NCBI RefSeq assembly: GCF_000382225.1
Contig: NZ_KB907804.1
Coordinates: forward strand, 62,001-126,000
Source: Hymenobacter aerophilus DSM 13606
Lineage (GTDB): Bacteria; Bacteroidota; Bacteroidia; Cytophagales; Hymenobacteraceae
DNA: 64,000 bases
Direction of reading: 5' to 3'
Positions 9,588 through 18,250 of the stretch are shown here, piece by piece; position 1 is the first letter of the stretch, and every line of letters starts with the position of its first letter. The translations under genes and the position numbers were made by a program. The notes under the pieces were generated by a model that saw only the letters and a list, made by a program, of their open reading frames with translations, searched no databases and had not been told where the DNA came from.

Positions 9588-11294
9588 CTACGCTACCGTA
9601 ATGGGCGGGTGCAGAGCCGACGTTTTGGGGGCGCGCTCCTCACCCTGGCTCAGCAGATTATCGTCGCGCTCCGTTTTCTTCACCCAGCTCACCGAGTACA
9701 GGTCCTTGCGCCGGTCGCGCAGGTTGCGCACGGCGCCGCTGGTGTTCAGGTCCTTCAGCAAATCCAGGTTGAGGTCGGCAATGAGCGTCATCTCGGTGTT
9801 GGGCGTCGCTTCGGCCACAATGGAGTCGTGGGGGAAGGCGAAGTCGGAAGGGCTGAACACGGCGCTTTGCGAGTACTGGATGTCCATGTTCTCGACCCGC
9901 GGCAGGTTGCCCACCGAGCCGGTAATGGCCACGTAGCACTCGTTTTCGATGGCGCGGGCCTGGGCGCAGAGCCGCACGCGCTGGTAGGCGTTCTTGGTGT
10001 CGGTCCAGAAAGGCACGAACAGGATTTTCATGCCCTCGTCACTCAGCATGCGGCTCAGCTCGGGGAACTCCACATCGTAGCAGATAAGGATGCCGATTTT
10101 GCCGAAGTCGGTGTCGAAGCAGCGCAGCTGGCTGCCGCCGCGCATGCCCCAGTAGCTCGCCTCATCAGGCGTTACGTGCAGCTTGTACTGCTCGTCCACG
10201 GTGCCGTCGCGGCGGCACAGGTAGCTCACGTTGTGGAGCTTGCCGTCTTCGTAAAGCGGCATCGAACCGGCAATGATGTTGATGTTATAGCTCACGGCCA
10301 GCTCCATCATCTTGATTTTGATGGGCTCGGTGAAGGCCGACATCGAGCGGATAGCCACCGAGGGCGACTCCTCGTTGGTGAGGGCCATCATGGGCGCGTT
10401 GAAAAACTCCGGGAACAGCACGCAGTCGGACTTGTAGCCCGAAACGGTGTCGACGAAGAACTCCATCTGCTGGAAAAAGTCGTCCAGGTCGCGGGTGGCG
10501 CGCATCTGCCACTGCACAATGCCAATGCGCACGTTGGATTTCTGGTTGCCGATGAGCTTCTCGGTTTCCTCCTCGTAGTACACATTTATCCATTCCAGCA
10601 GCGTGGCGTAGGCCTTGCTCTCGGAATCATAAGGTAAATAGCCGCGGATAATTTTGCGGACGTAGAAGTCGTTGGCCAGCTGGAAAGTGAGGATGGGGTC
10701 GGTGAGCTCCTTGTTGCGCACCATCTCCACGTACTTGGCGGGCGTCATCTCGTTGGCGTAGTTGCTGTAGCCCGGAATGCGGCCACCGGCCACCATGGCG
10801 CGCAGGTTCAGGCTCTCGCACAGCTCCTTGCGGGCATCGTAGAGGCGCCGGCCCAGGCGCAGGCTGCGGTACTCGGGGTCCACAAATACGTCCACACCGT
10901 AGAGCGTGTCGCCGTTCGAGTCGTGGGTGTCGAACTTGCCGTTGCCGGTAATCTTGGCGTAGGTGTGCTTGTCGCCGAACTTGCTGTATTCCACGATGAT
11001 GGCCAGCGCGGCGGCCACAATCTGGCCATTGTCCTCAATGCAGATCTGGCCTTCGGGGAATTTCTTGATCAGGGCGTTGTACTCGTCGTGCGCCCAGGAG
11101 CCCTCCATGTTGGAGTACACCTTGTCCATGATGGTTTTCACCTCCTTGAAGTCGCCGCGGCGCAGCGTGCGCAGCACCAGCTTGTGGGAGGGTTCGGGCG
11201 TAGGCGTAACCACCTCGGGATGCGCGGGCATGCCGGGCAGCGTATTCTTTTTGGCGGCCTTACCGCCGGTTTTTCCGTGTGAACTCGCGGGCAT
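9588..11294 (-). CDS. bifunctional GNAT acetyltransferase / carbon-nitrogen hydrolase
   Basis: 568 residues from the ATG at 11294 (MPASSHGKTGG). The open frame runs about 120 codons further upstream, but that part overlaps an oppositely oriented gene and looks non-coding. Residues 39-240 form a GNAT-like domain (LRTLRRGDFKEV; GVDVFVDPEYRSLRLGRRLY, the acetyl-CoA loop region). Residues 255-550 form a nitrilase-superfamily domain with the catalytic triad E296 (LFPEFF), K371 (YKLHVTP) and C405 (ILICYDVEFPE). The fusion is known in Bacteroidota and Proteobacteria; its amide substrate is unknown. A hairpin terminator follows, and a short divergent region separates it from the next gene. Confidence 0.92.
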   Translation of the reverse strand: MPASSHGKTGGKAAKKNTLPGMPAHPEVVTPTPEPSHKLVLRTLRRGDFKEVKTIMDKVYSNMEGSWAHDEYNALIKKFPEGQICIEDNGQIVAAALAIIVEYSKFGDKHTYAKITGNGKFDTHDSNGDTLYGVDVFVDPEYRSLRLGRRLYDARKELCESLNLRAMVAGGRIPGYSNYANEMTPAKYVEMVRNKELTDPILTFQLANDFYVRKIIRGYLPYDSESKAYATLLEWINVYYEEETEKLIGNQKSNVRIGIVQWQMRATRDLDDFFQQMEFFVDTVSGYKSDCVLFPEFFNAPMMALTNEESPSVAIRSMSAFTEPIKIKMMELAVSYNINIIAGSMPLYEDGKLHNVSYLCRRDGTVDEQYKLHVTPDEASYWGMRGGSQLRCFDTDFGKIGILICYDVEFPELSRMLSDEGMKILFVPFWTDTKNAYQRVRLCAQARAIENECYVAITGSVGNLPRVENMDIQYSQSAVFSPSDFAFPHDSIVAEATPNTEMTLIADLNLDLLKDLNTSGAVRNLRDRRKDLYSVSWVKKTERDDNLLSQGEERAPKTSALHPPITVA

Positions 11295-11403
11295 ATACTC
11301 AGGTATTGATTGCAGAAGATTATAGGCAAAGGTACGGAAGCAGCGGTGCGGGGTTGGCCGAGCCGCTCGCCGGCTCCCCGGCGCGCCGTGCGTATCTTGC
11401 GCC

Positions 11404-11877
11404 ATGCCGCTGTCGTCGGAACGCCGTTTGCAAACCCTGGCCGCCGTGCTCGCCGATGCGCAGCGGTTTCCGGCCACGGCCTGGCTGTGCGCGCCGCCGC
11501 TGCTGCTGGGCTGGGCCCCCGAAAGTGCCGCCGCGGTCCTGCTCACCGCCTCGCCCGGCCAAACGGTGCCCTGCCCGCCCGGACTGGCGCGGGCGCTGTT
11601 TATGGATGAGGTGCAGCTGCTGATGGAGCGCCTGGAGCGGCAGGTTCCCGGTGCCACCGCCGAATTGCGCGTGCAGACGCTCTACCGCTACAAAGTCCAC
11701 CACGAGTTTCCCGCCCTCACCAGCCACCCCGACGAGCTAGCGGGCCACCTGGCGGCCGCCGTAAAAGCCGGCGCGCTGCCCGCCGCCGCGGCCCTGGCGC
11801 ACTTTCAGAAGTGCTTTTCCCACTTCACCCTCGAAGCCGCCCGCCACATTCTGGCCCAGGCCATGCTGCGGATTTAG
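11404..11877 (+). CDS. hypothetical protein
   Basis: 157 residues, Ala- and Leu-rich and predicted mostly helical, with no membrane segment or signal peptide. Phrases such as LARALFMDEVQLLMERLERQ and ALAHFQKCFSHFTLEAARHIL suggest a small helical domain, but I recognise no family. Codon use matches the neighbours. A box TATCTTG sits 4 nt before the ATG, the same leaderless-like arrangement seen elsewhere in this window. It diverges from the GNAT-nitrilase gene. Confidence 0.7.
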   Translation: MPLSSERRLQTLAAVLADAQRFPATAWLCAPPLLLGWAPESAAAVLLTASPGQTVPCPPGLARALFMDEVQLLMERLERQVPGATAELRVQTLYRYKVHHEFPALTSHPDELAGHLAAAVKAGALPAAAALAHFQKCFSHFTLEAARHILAQAMLRI

Positions 11878-11920
11878 AGCTATTAGCTGAGAGCTTTCAT
11901 TCAACTGGACATAAAAACAG

Positions 11921-12055
11921 AACGTCATTCAGAGCATGTGGCGCATAGAGCCAGAGACGAAGAATCTCGCGTGCTGACGTTGAAATACTAATCCAACGAC
12001 TGCACGCGAGATTCTTCGTCCCTGGCTCTATGCGCCACATGCTCTGAATGACGTT
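11921..12055. repeat. palindromic repeat, type B with expanded stem
   Basis: Starts aacgtcattcagagc and ends gctctgaatgacgtt. Between GAGC and GAAGAATCTC the usual gcagc is replaced by atgtggcgcatagagccagagac; the opposite arm carries the near-matching complement, so the stem is kept. The loop belongs to subfamily B1. Single type F arms flank it (11876-11893, 12060-12071). It lies between convergent genes. Confidence 0.85.
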
Positions 12056-12070
12056 CCTTCAGCTAACAGC

Positions 12071-12727
12071 TCAGATAGCCATTTCCGGTACTTCGCCTTC
12101 GGGAATCACCAGCTTGCCGGCGGTGGCGGCTTTGATTTGCTCGACCGATACGCCGGGCGCCCGCTCGCGCAGCACGAAACCATCGGGCGTTACTTCGATA
12201 ACGGCCAGCTCGGTTACAATTTTCTTCACGCAGCGCAGGCCCGTGATGGGCAGCGTGCAGGCCGGCAGCAGCTTGCTGGCACCGTCGCGCGAGGTGTGCT
12301 GCATGGCCACGATGATGTTCTTGGCCGACGCCACCAGATCCATGGCGCCGCCCATGCCCTTCACCATCTTGCCCGGAATCTTCCAGTTGGCAATGTCGCC
12401 GTTTTCCGATACCTCCATGGCCCCCAGAATCGTCAGGTCCACGTGCTCGCCCCGAATCATGCCAAACGAGTCGGCCGAGCTGAACAGGCTGGAGCCGGGC
12501 AGCGTGGTGACGGTCTGCTTGCCGGCGTTGATGAGGTCGGCGTCCACTTCGTCCTCCGTCGGGAAGGGGCCCATGCCCAGCAGCCCGTTCTCGCTCTGCA
12601 GCTCCACATTGATGCCCTCGGGGATATAGTTGGCCACCAGCGTGGGAATGCCGATGCCGAGATTGACGTATGAATTGTTTTCTACTTCCTGCGCAATGCG
12701 CCGGGCAATACCGTGTTTGTCGAGCAT
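12071..12727 (-). CDS. scoB: 3-oxoacid CoA-transferase subunit B
   Basis: 218 residues from the ATG at 12727 ([14 protein letters not shown]), the usual family start; the frame remains open 23 codons upstream into AT-rich repeat sequence. The glycine-rich [13 protein letters not shown] and [10 protein letters not shown] carry the catalytic glutamate (E46), which forms the glutamyl-CoA thioester. Later motifs [16 protein letters not shown] and [10 protein letters not shown] fit SCOT beta subunits. With the A subunit encoded upstream it should move CoA between succinyl-CoA and acetoacetate or a related 3-oxoacid in the cytoplasm. Acetate or butyrate CoA-transferase cannot be excluded from sequence reading alone. 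Confidence 0.92.
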   Translation of the reverse strand: MLDKHGIARRIAQEVENNSYVNLGIGIPTLVANYIPEGINVELQSENGLLGMGPFPTEDEVDADLINAGKQTVTTLPGSSLFSSADSFGMIRGEHVDLTILGAMEVSENGDIANWKIPGKMVKGMGGAMDLVASAKNIIVAMQHTSRDGASKLLPACTLPITGLRCVKKIVTELAVIEVTPDGFVLRERAPGVSVEQIKAATAGKLVIPEGEVPEMAI

Positions 12728-12732
12728 GTCTT

Positions 12733-12837
12733 TGGGAATTATGACTTCTGAGTTATGGGTTTTGAATTGGTGGGGCTGTAAGTCGAGCCAGCCCATTCAA
12801 AACCGATAATTCAGAATTCAGAATTTACAATTCAGAA
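12733..12837. repeat. AT-rich imperfect inverted repeat (type M)
   Basis: Left arm about 12735-12770 (atgacttctgagttatgggttttgaattgg) pairs imperfectly with 12794-12833 (ttcaaaaccgataattcagaattcag). It fills the gap between the two CoA-transferase genes and is far richer in A+T than its surroundings. A related single arm (aattcataattcataattg) lies at 34036-34054, before ychF. Confidence 0.55.
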
Positions 12838-13536
12838 TTACACCGTCCGCACCGTCCTCTGTTCGATGCGCTTCTCGTAGTTTTTGCCCTCGAAAATGCG
12901 CTGCACGAAGATGCCGGGCGTGTGGATTTGGTTGGGGTCCAGCTCGCCGGCGGGTACCAGTTCCTCCACTTCAGCCACTGTTATTTTGCCGGCCGTGGCC
13001 ATCATGGGGTTGAAGTTGCGGGCCGTGCCCTTGAAGATGAGGTTACCAGCCGTGTCGCCGCGCCAGGCTTTCACGAAGGCGAAATCGGCGTGCAGGGCGT
13101 GTTCAAGCAGATACATCTTGCCGTTGAACTCGCGGCTTTCCTTGCCCTCGCCCACCTCCGTGCCGTAGCCGGCGGGGGTGTAGAAGGCCGGAATGCCCGC
13201 CCCGCCGGCCCGGCAGCGCTCGGCCAGCGTGCCCTGCGGAATCAGCTCTACTTCCAACTCGCCGGCCAGCAGCTGGCGCTCAAACTCGGCGTTTTCGCCC
13301 ACGTAGCTGGCAATCATCTTGCGCACCTGCCGGGTCTGCAGCAGCCGCCCGATGCCGAAGTCGTCGACGCCGGCGTTGTTGCTGATGCAGGTCAGGCCCT
13401 TCACGCCCCGGCGCAGGATTTCCTCAATGGAGTTTTCGGGAATGCCGCACAGGCCGAAGCCGCCGAGCATGAGCGTCATACCGTCGGCGAGGCCCTCCAG
13501 GGCCGCCTCAGGGCCGCTTACTGTTTTGTTGATCAT
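12838..13536 (-). CDS. scoA: 3-oxoacid CoA-transferase subunit A
   Basis: 232 residues from the ATG at 13536 ([12 protein letters not shown]); 29 further upstream codons are open only because the frame runs into a palindromic repeat. The CoA-binding glycine-rich loop [13 protein letters not shown] lies at 22-34. [24 protein letters not shown] and [13 protein letters not shown] are typical of SCOT alpha subunits. It forms the heteromeric enzyme with scoB, the next leftward gene, 110 bp away. The pair serves ketone-body or 3-oxoacid activation. Confidence 0.93.
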   Translation of the reverse strand: MINKTVSGPEAALEGLADGMTLMLGGFGLCGIPENSIEEILRRGVKGLTCISNNAGVDDFGIGRLLQTRQVRKMIASYVGENAEFERQLLAGELEVELIPQGTLAERCRAGGAGIPAFYTPAGYGTEVGEGKESREFNGKMYLLEHALHADFAFVKAWRGDTAGNLIFKGTARNFNPMMATAGKITVAEVEELVPAGELDPNQIHTPGIFVQRIFEGKNYEKRIEQRTVRTV

Positions 13537-13570
13537 AGAAGGTGGGTGGAATTTGGATTGGCAAGGTAGC

Positions 13571-13682
13571 ATTTCCCGCAGAGGTGCGCAGAGGATTTCG
13601 CGGAGGACCGCAGAGCCGTTCAATCATATCAGAACGGCTCTGCGGTCCTCCGCGAAATCCTCTGCGCACCTCTGCGGGAAAT
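13571..13682. repeat. perfect 51-bp inverted repeat (type C)
   Basis: 13571-13621 (atttcccgcagaggtgcg..) and 13632-13682 are exact reverse complements over 51 bp, with the 10-nt loop aatcatatca. It fills the gap between ribF and scoA and ends 2 bp from the ribF stop codon. No transposase or open frame belongs to it. The arm itself contains short direct repeats of the kind GCAGAGG / GCGGAGGACCGCAGAG. Confidence 0.95.
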
Positions 13683-13684
13683 GA

Positions 13685-14629
13685 TTACAGCGCTGCCCGC
13701 GCCGCCTCGGCATCCTGGGCCAGCTGGGCCTTCAGCGCGTCGAGGCCGTCGAACTTCTGCTCATCGCGCAGGCGGGCCACGAACTCCACGGTTAGGGGCT
13801 GGTCGTACAGGTCGCCCTCGAAGCCGAGCAGGTGCGCCTCCACGGTCTGGGCCAGGTCGCCGGCTACGGTGGGGCGCACGCCGATGTTGAGCATGGCGGG
13901 CCAGGTTTGGCCGGCCGCCGTGGTGGCGCGCACGGCGTACACGCCGCGGGCCGGCACCAGCTTCAGCTTTTCGGGGCACTCGATGTTGGCCGTGGGCCAG
14001 CCAATGGTGCGGCCCAGCTGCCGGCCCTTCACGACGGTGCCGGTAAACGGGTAATCGTAGCCCAGGTAGCGGTTGGCCGTATCCACGTCGCCGGCCTCCA
14101 GGGCCCGGCGGATGCGGGTGCTGCTCACGCCCACCGCGTCCACGTCTTCGCGCGGAATTTCCTCCACGCTCATGCCGTAGCGCCCCGAATGTTCGCGCAG
14201 GTACTCAAAGCCACCCTCCCGGTTGCGGCCGAACCGGTGGTCGTAGCCGATGACGAGCTTGCTGGTGCCCACGGTATCGAGCAGGATGCGCTGGATGAAC
14301 TCCTCCGACGACCAGGCCGCAAACTCCTTGGTGAACGGGATGATGAGCAGGTAATCGACCCCGAACTCGGCCAGCTTGGCGGCGCGCTCTTCCAGGGTGT
14401 TGAGCAGGTACAGGTCGCGCGGCTCGGGGTGGGAGAGGGGCGCGGCCAGCACCAGCCGCGGGTGGGGCCAATAGGTTATCACCACGGCCGGACCGCCGCT
14501 GGCTTGCGCTACTTCGCTGAGGCGCGCCAGAATCTGCTGGTGGCCCACGTGCACGCCATCGAACGTGCCGCTGGTCACCACGGCATTGCCGAGGTAGGGG
14601 AACTGGGCCGGGTCGTGAATAACTTGCAT
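13685..14629 (-). CDS. ribF: bifunctional riboflavin kinase / FAD synthetase
   Basis: 314 residues. The N-terminal FAD synthetase has the nucleotidyl-transferase motif SGTFDGVHVGHQQIL (about 21-35) and SSTRIRRALEAGDV. The C-terminal riboflavin kinase starts near residue 185 with FTGTVVKGRQLGRTIGWPTAN and ends with the kinase fold segments YDQPLTVEFVARLRDEQKF. It converts riboflavin to FMN and FMN to FAD. It follows truB leftward (143-bp gap), extending the ftsX-DUF3098-uppP-truB string, and a 51-bp perfect palindrome begins right after its stop codon. Confidence 0.96.
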   Translation of the reverse strand: MQVIHDPAQFPYLGNAVVTSGTFDGVHVGHQQILARLSEVAQASGGPAVVITYWPHPRLVLAAPLSHPEPRDLYLLNTLEERAAKLAEFGVDYLLIIPFTKEFAAWSSEEFIQRILLDTVGTSKLVIGYDHRFGRNREGGFEYLREHSGRYGMSVEEIPREDVDAVGVSSTRIRRALEAGDVDTANRYLGYDYPFTGTVVKGRQLGRTIGWPTANIECPEKLKLVPARGVYAVRATTAAGQTWPAMLNIGVRPTVAGDLAQTVEAHLLGFEGDLYDQPLTVEFVARLRDEQKFDGLDALKAQLAQDAEAARAAL

Positions 14630-14772
14630 AAGAGAGCTGTTAGCGTTCAGCTACTAGCTGTTGGCCGCCGTTCTGAAAATGAATGCTTTAACTACCGATT
14701 GAAGCGCCCGATTGCATAACAATCTATGTTTCATTCGCCAGGGCTGGCCGCTTCAACTACGTTGGTGCAAGG

Positions 14773-15600
14773 TTACGAATTTTCGGAGCCGGAATCGGGC
14801 GGCGGTGGGGCGGCGTGGGTGCTTTGGAAATACTCCAGGCCGGCGCGGCGCTCGGGGCGGGGCTGCCGCTGGCGGCGCGCCCGGGCGGGGCGGTCAGTAG
14901 CCGGGCCCTCGGGGCGGGGCGGGGCCAGTGCCTGGATCTGCTCCATCGTGAGGGCGTTGGCCAGCCGGTACTCGCCAATGCGGGTGCGCACGAGCTTGGT
15001 GAGATGGGCGCCGCAGCCGAGGGCCGCGCCCAGGTCACGGGCCAGGCTGCGGATATAGGTGCCTTTGGAGCAGCTGATGCGGAAGTCAATTTCGGGCAAC
15101 TCGATGCGGGTCAGCTCGAACTCGGCAATGGTTACCTGCTTGCTCTTGATGACGGCCTCCTCGCCCCGGCGGGCCACCTCGTAGGCCCGCTCGCCGTTCA
15201 CCTTCACGGCCGAATACAGCGGGGGCGTCTGGGTGATTTCGCCCACAAACTGCGCCACGGCGGCCCGGATGTCGGCCTCGGTCAGGTGCTCGTAGGGCTG
15301 CTCGGCGTCTACGGGCGTTTCCAGGTCGAAGCTGGGCGTCGTCTGGCCCAGGCGGAAAGTGCCGGTGTACTCCTTCTGCTGGGCCTGAATCAGGTCGATC
15401 TGCTTGGTTTTCTTGCCGGTGCACAGAATCAGCAGGCCAGTGGCCAGCGGGTCGAGCGTGCCGGCATGGCCGATTTTGCGGATGCGCAGCGCGTTTTTCA
15501 CCTTGCGCACCACATCAAACGACGACCAGGTAAGCGGCTTATCCACCAGCAGGACCTCGCCGGTTTCAAAATCAAAATCGGCTAGCGTTTTCTCGCTCAT
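14773..15600 (-). CDS. truB: tRNA pseudouridine-55 synthase
   Basis: 275 residues. The catalytic aspartate is D50 in [41 protein letters not shown] and [15 protein letters not shown] are standard TruB motifs. It makes pseudouridine at position 55 of tRNA T loops. The last 40 or so residues (Arg/Pro-rich, ..[11 protein letters not shown]) are a low-complexity tail beyond the family core. The ATG overlaps the end of uppP by 4 bp (15597-15600), so translation is probably coupled. Confidence 0.96.
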   Translation of the reverse strand: MSEKTLADFDFETGEVLLVDKPLTWSSFDVVRKVKNALRIRKIGHAGTLDPLATGLLILCTGKKTKQIDLIQAQQKEYTGTFRLGQTTPSFDLETPVDAEQPYEHLTEADIRAAVAQFVGEITQTPPLYSAVKVNGERAYEVARRGEEAVIKSKQVTIAEFELTRIELPEIDFRISCSKGTYIRSLARDLGAALGCGAHLTKLVRTRIGEYRLANALTMEQIQALAPPRPEGPATDRPARARRQRQPRPERRAGLEYFQSTHAAPPPPDSGSENS

Positions 15601-16427
15601 ATCAACTGTAAATCAATGCCCAAACCAATCATGAGCAGCAGAATACCGCCCACAATGATGCGGTAGATACCGAAAGCGCGGAACCCGAATTTGGTGACGA
15701 AACCGATAAACAGCCGGATGGCCAGCAGTGCCACCACGAAGGCCACCACGTTGCCTAACACCAGCAGCTTCACCTCCTCGGCGGTAAACAGCTGGGCCAA
15801 GTCTACACCCTTGCTAATCATTAGTTTGTAGTAATCATACAAGTCCTTGGCCGCCGCCGCCGCCATGGTGGGCATGGCCAGGAAAAAGGCGAATTCGGCG
15901 GCGGCCTGACGGGTGAGACGCTGGGTGAGGCCACCGATGATGGTAGCGGCCGACCGGCTGGTGCCCGGCACCACAGCCAAGCACTGAAACAGGCCAATCA
16001 CAAAAGCCTGTCGGAAGCCAGGGTTAGTGAGCTGGTGGCCACCTTCCTGCGGGGTTTCCTGCGGAAACCATTTATCAATGAAAAACAGCACAATACCGCC
16101 CACCACTAGCATCACGGCCACGATCGTTACCGATTCCAGCATGGCGTCGATATAATCTTTCAGCGTGAGCCCTGCCACCACTACCGGCAGAAAAGCCACC
16201 AGCAGTTTCAAGTAAAAATCAAAGCTCTGAAAAAACCGTTTCCAATATACTACCAGCACCGACAAGATGGCGCCGAGTTGAATGACAACCAAGTAGAGCT
16301 TGGTGAAAGGGGTAGCCGGCACGCCCATAAGGGCCGAGGCAATAACCATGTGTCCGGTACTGGAAACCGGCAGAAATTCGGTCAGGCCTTCAATGATAGC
16401 CAGAATTAGTGCGTGCCAGTAGGTCAT
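15597..16427 (-). CDS. uppP: undecaprenyl-diphosphate phosphatase
   Basis: 276 residues, about eight membrane helices. Family motifs are [15 protein letters not shown] (13-27) and [10 protein letters not shown] (about residue 155), which form the active site that dephosphorylates undecaprenyl diphosphate for recycling of the cell-wall lipid carrier; the same activity gives bacitracin resistance. It overlaps truB by 4 bp. A good promoter sits about 30 bp upstream, so uppP-truB can be expressed apart from DUF3098 and ftsX. Confidence 0.96.
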   Translation of the reverse strand: MTYWHALILAIIEGLTEFLPVSSTGHMVIASALMGVPATPFTKLYLVVIQLGAILSVLVVYWKRFFQSFDFYLKLLVAFLPVVVAGLTLKDYIDAMLESVTIVAVMLVVGGIVLFFIDKWFPQETPQEGGHQLTNPGFRQAFVIGLFQCLAVVPGTSRSAATIIGGLTQRLTRQAAAEFAFFLAMPTMAAAAAKDLYDYYKLMISKGVDLAQLFTAEEVKLLVLGNVVAFVVALLAIRLFIGFVTKFGFRAFGIYRIIVGGILLLMIGLGIDLQLI

Positions 16428-16455
16428 TTAGGAGAGCGGGAGCCGAATTACGGGG

Positions 16456-16484
16456 CAAAAGTACGGTCATCCTGACGAAGAAAA
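16456..16484 (-). promoter_or_regulatory. predicted promoter of uppP-truB
   Basis: On the minus strand TTTT (16481-16484), spacer of 17, then TACTTTTG (16456-16463), matching the Bacteroidota -33/-7 pattern. The uppP start codon is 28 nt downstream. The -33 element lies inside a decayed type A repeat. Confidence 0.6.
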
Positions 16485-16545
16485 GACCTTATACTACTAG
16501 TACTGCCGAAATAACGACGTGCGCCAGTAGTATAAGGCCCTTTAC
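16461..16545. repeat. decayed type A palindrome
   Basis: ggtcatcctgacgaag.. and ..cagtagtataaggccctttac keep only the inner pairing (gaccttatactact / agtagtataaggcc); the outer arm is degraded. It lies between DUF3098 and uppP. Confidence 0.6.
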
Positions 16546-16589
16546 CGACGCATGCCGGCAAGAAAATGATGGGGAGTTTGCGGCCCCAC

Positions 16590-16898
16590 TTATCGCTTAT
16601 AAGTAGGGGCGGCAGGCCCAACAGGCGTAGCCACGGGCTGCGAGGGCACGGTGGTTACCGTGGCTTCGTCGCGGGCCACTACGGACGTGGCGCCGGGGCG
16701 GGCCATAATGGCCCAGAACTCGATCAGAAAGCCCACGGCCAGCAGAATCGGGCCCAGCGTGATGCCCAGAAACCCTTCGCCATAGTCGGCCGAGTCGAGG
16801 GTCATGGTGATGAAGCCGGCCGCCAGCACGGCCAGCCCGATAAACATCAGGCGGTAGTTGCGCGGCCCAAAGGCGAAGCGGGGAGTAGTCGGTTCCAT
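16590..16898 (-). CDS. DUF3098 family membrane protein
   Basis: 102 residues with two membrane helices (about 14-33 and 47-66). FAFGPRNYRLMFIGL and the central SADYGEGFLGITLGPILL fit DUF3098, a small Bacteroidota family nearly always found between ftsX and uppP, as here. Function unknown; context suggests a cell-envelope or division role. The box TACCTTTG (16904-16911, minus strand) lies only 5 nt before the ATG, so the mRNA may be leaderless. Confidence 0.9.
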   Translation of the reverse strand: MEPTTPRFAFGPRNYRLMFIGLAVLAAGFITMTLDSADYGEGFLGITLGPILLAVGFLIEFWAIMARPGATSVVARDEATVTTVPSQPVATPVGPAAPTYKR

Positions 16899-16986
16899 AG
16901 CAGCAAAGGTAGCGGAGTTGCAGCAAGCCGCCGCCGAAATTCAACGAATGCGGGATTTGGGGGAACGAGTAGTGGAATTATTCAGG

Positions 16987-17107
16987 TGTTGGGACAGAAC
17001 GTCATTCAGAGCGCAGCGAAGAATCTCGCGTGCTCACATTGAGCTACTATGGCAACATCAGCACGCGAGATTCTTCGCTGCGCTCTGAATGACGTTCTGT
17101 CCCAACA
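16987..17107. repeat. palindromic repeat, type B, perfect 48-bp arms
   Basis: 16987-17034 and 17060-17107 are exact reverse complements (tgttgggacagaacgtcatt.. / ..gttctgtcccaaca). The loop is of subfamily B1 (..caacatcagca). It lies between ftsX and DUF3098, genes of one strand. Confidence 0.95.
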
Positions 17108-17111
17108 ACCC

Positions 17112-17999
17112 CTAATACAGCTCGTCCAGCGACATGCCGGTGTACTTGCGCACAGCGCGCCAGGAGCTCAGAAAGCCGATGCCCATGCCCAGCGCCACCA
17201 GCAAAATGCCCAGCGCGGCAAACAGGCGGTCGTCTTCGAGCAGGCGCAGTTCGTTGAGCTGCAGGTAGGCGTATTGCAGCAACGCGGCCAGCAGCAAACT
17301 GGCCAGAATGCCACTTACGAGGCCCTGCCACACCGCCCGGCGCAGAAACGGCCACTGGATAAAGCCCGGCGTAGCGCCCACCAGCTGCATGCTCCGAATC
17401 AGGAAACGCTGGGAAAACAGGGCCAGCTTGATGGTATTGTTGATGAGCACGACCACCACAAACGTGAGGATGGCCGCAAAACCCAGCAGCACCAAACTCG
17501 CGGTGCGCAGGTTCTCGTTCACCGACGTAATCAGGCTCTCCACGTAATCAACCTCGAACACGCCCGGCAACTGACTGAGCTCCTGCTTGATGCGGCTCAG
17601 GTTTTTAGTGTCGGCGTAGTCGGCGTTGAGCTTGAGCAGGTAGGCGTCGCGCAGGGGGTTGTCGCCCAGAAACTGCTGGAAATCCTCGCCGGTCTGGTCG
17701 ATGAGCTGCTTGGCGCCTTCTTCCTTCGACAGAAAGCGCACCTGCGGCTCGTTGTTTTTCTGGGCCACGTAGGGCTTGCGGGCCAGGTCCTGCTGCAGCT
17801 GCAGCAGCTGGGTTTCGGGCAGGTCGCGCTGCAGGTACACCTGCATCTCCAGGTTTTCCTTCACCAGCGTCGACACCTTGTGGGCATGAATCAGCAGCAG
17901 CCCGAACAAGCCCACCACCAGCAGGGCCAGCGTAATGCTGAACACCACCATCAGGTGCGGATAACTACCGAGCTTCTTTTTGCGGGTGGGCTGCTTCAC
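17112..17999 (-). CDS. ftsX: cell division protein FtsX
   Basis: 295 residues if translation begins at the GTG at 17999 (VKQPTRKKKLGSYPHL). The frame is open to an ATG at 18074, but those 25 codons lie in a type H repeat and encode no family residues. Four membrane helices (about 15-38 and three in the last 125 residues) surround an extracytoplasmic domain; LINNTIKLALFSQRFLIRSMQLVGATPGFI is the FtsX core motif. With FtsE, which is not in this window, it forms an ABC-type complex that controls septal peptidoglycan hydrolases. It heads the ftsX-DUF3098-uppP-truB string. Confidence 0.93.
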   Translation of the reverse strand: MKQPTRKKKLGSYPHLMVVFSITLALLVVGLFGLLLIHAHKVSTLVKENLEMQVYLQRDLPETQLLQLQQDLARKPYVAQKNNEPQVRFLSKEEGAKQLIDQTGEDFQQFLGDNPLRDAYLLKLNADYADTKNLSRIKQELSQLPGVFEVDYVESLITSVNENLRTASLVLLGFAAILTFVVVVLINNTIKLALFSQRFLIRSMQLVGATPGFIQWPFLRRAVWQGLVSGILASLLLAALLQYAYLQLNELRLLEDDRLFAALGILLVALGMGIGFLSSWRAVRKYTGMSLDELY

Positions 18000-18250
18000 G
18001 AGGTGAGATGGTGAGGTGGCGAGATGGTGAGTTTGACGTTCAGTGGGCCCGGCGGCGCAGGCTGCAGAAAGCAATCAGCAACAAAGAACGTCATTCAGCG
18101 CGAAGCGAAGAATCTTGCCCACTCTCGCTGAACGATAATTGCGCCACGATTGCGGGCAGGATTCTTCGCTTCGCGCTGAATGGCGTTTTCCAGGTCCCGA
18201 GGTTCGTTGAACAGCAACTAACCATCGCACCACCTCACTATTGCACCGCC
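18000..18250. repeat. outer type H arms around a type B palindrome
   Basis: Left arm gaggtgagatggtgaggtgg (from 18000) and right arm about 18220-18247 (accatcgcaccacctcac..) enclose the type B core 18087-18187. In that core the stem carries GCGCGAAGCG / CGCTTCGCGC rather than the common GAGCGCAGCG, again matched on both arms. It fills the whole ftsX-tamB gap. Confidence 0.8.

Noticed and set aside
11295..11657. N-terminal extension of the GNAT-nitrilase frame
   Set aside because: It overlaps the divergent 11404 gene and is Ser/Arg-rich without homology; the internal ATG at 11294 fits the family start.
13571..13682. 51-bp inverted repeat as insertion sequence ends
   Set aside because: Only 10 bp lie between the arms, with no transposase and no target duplication.
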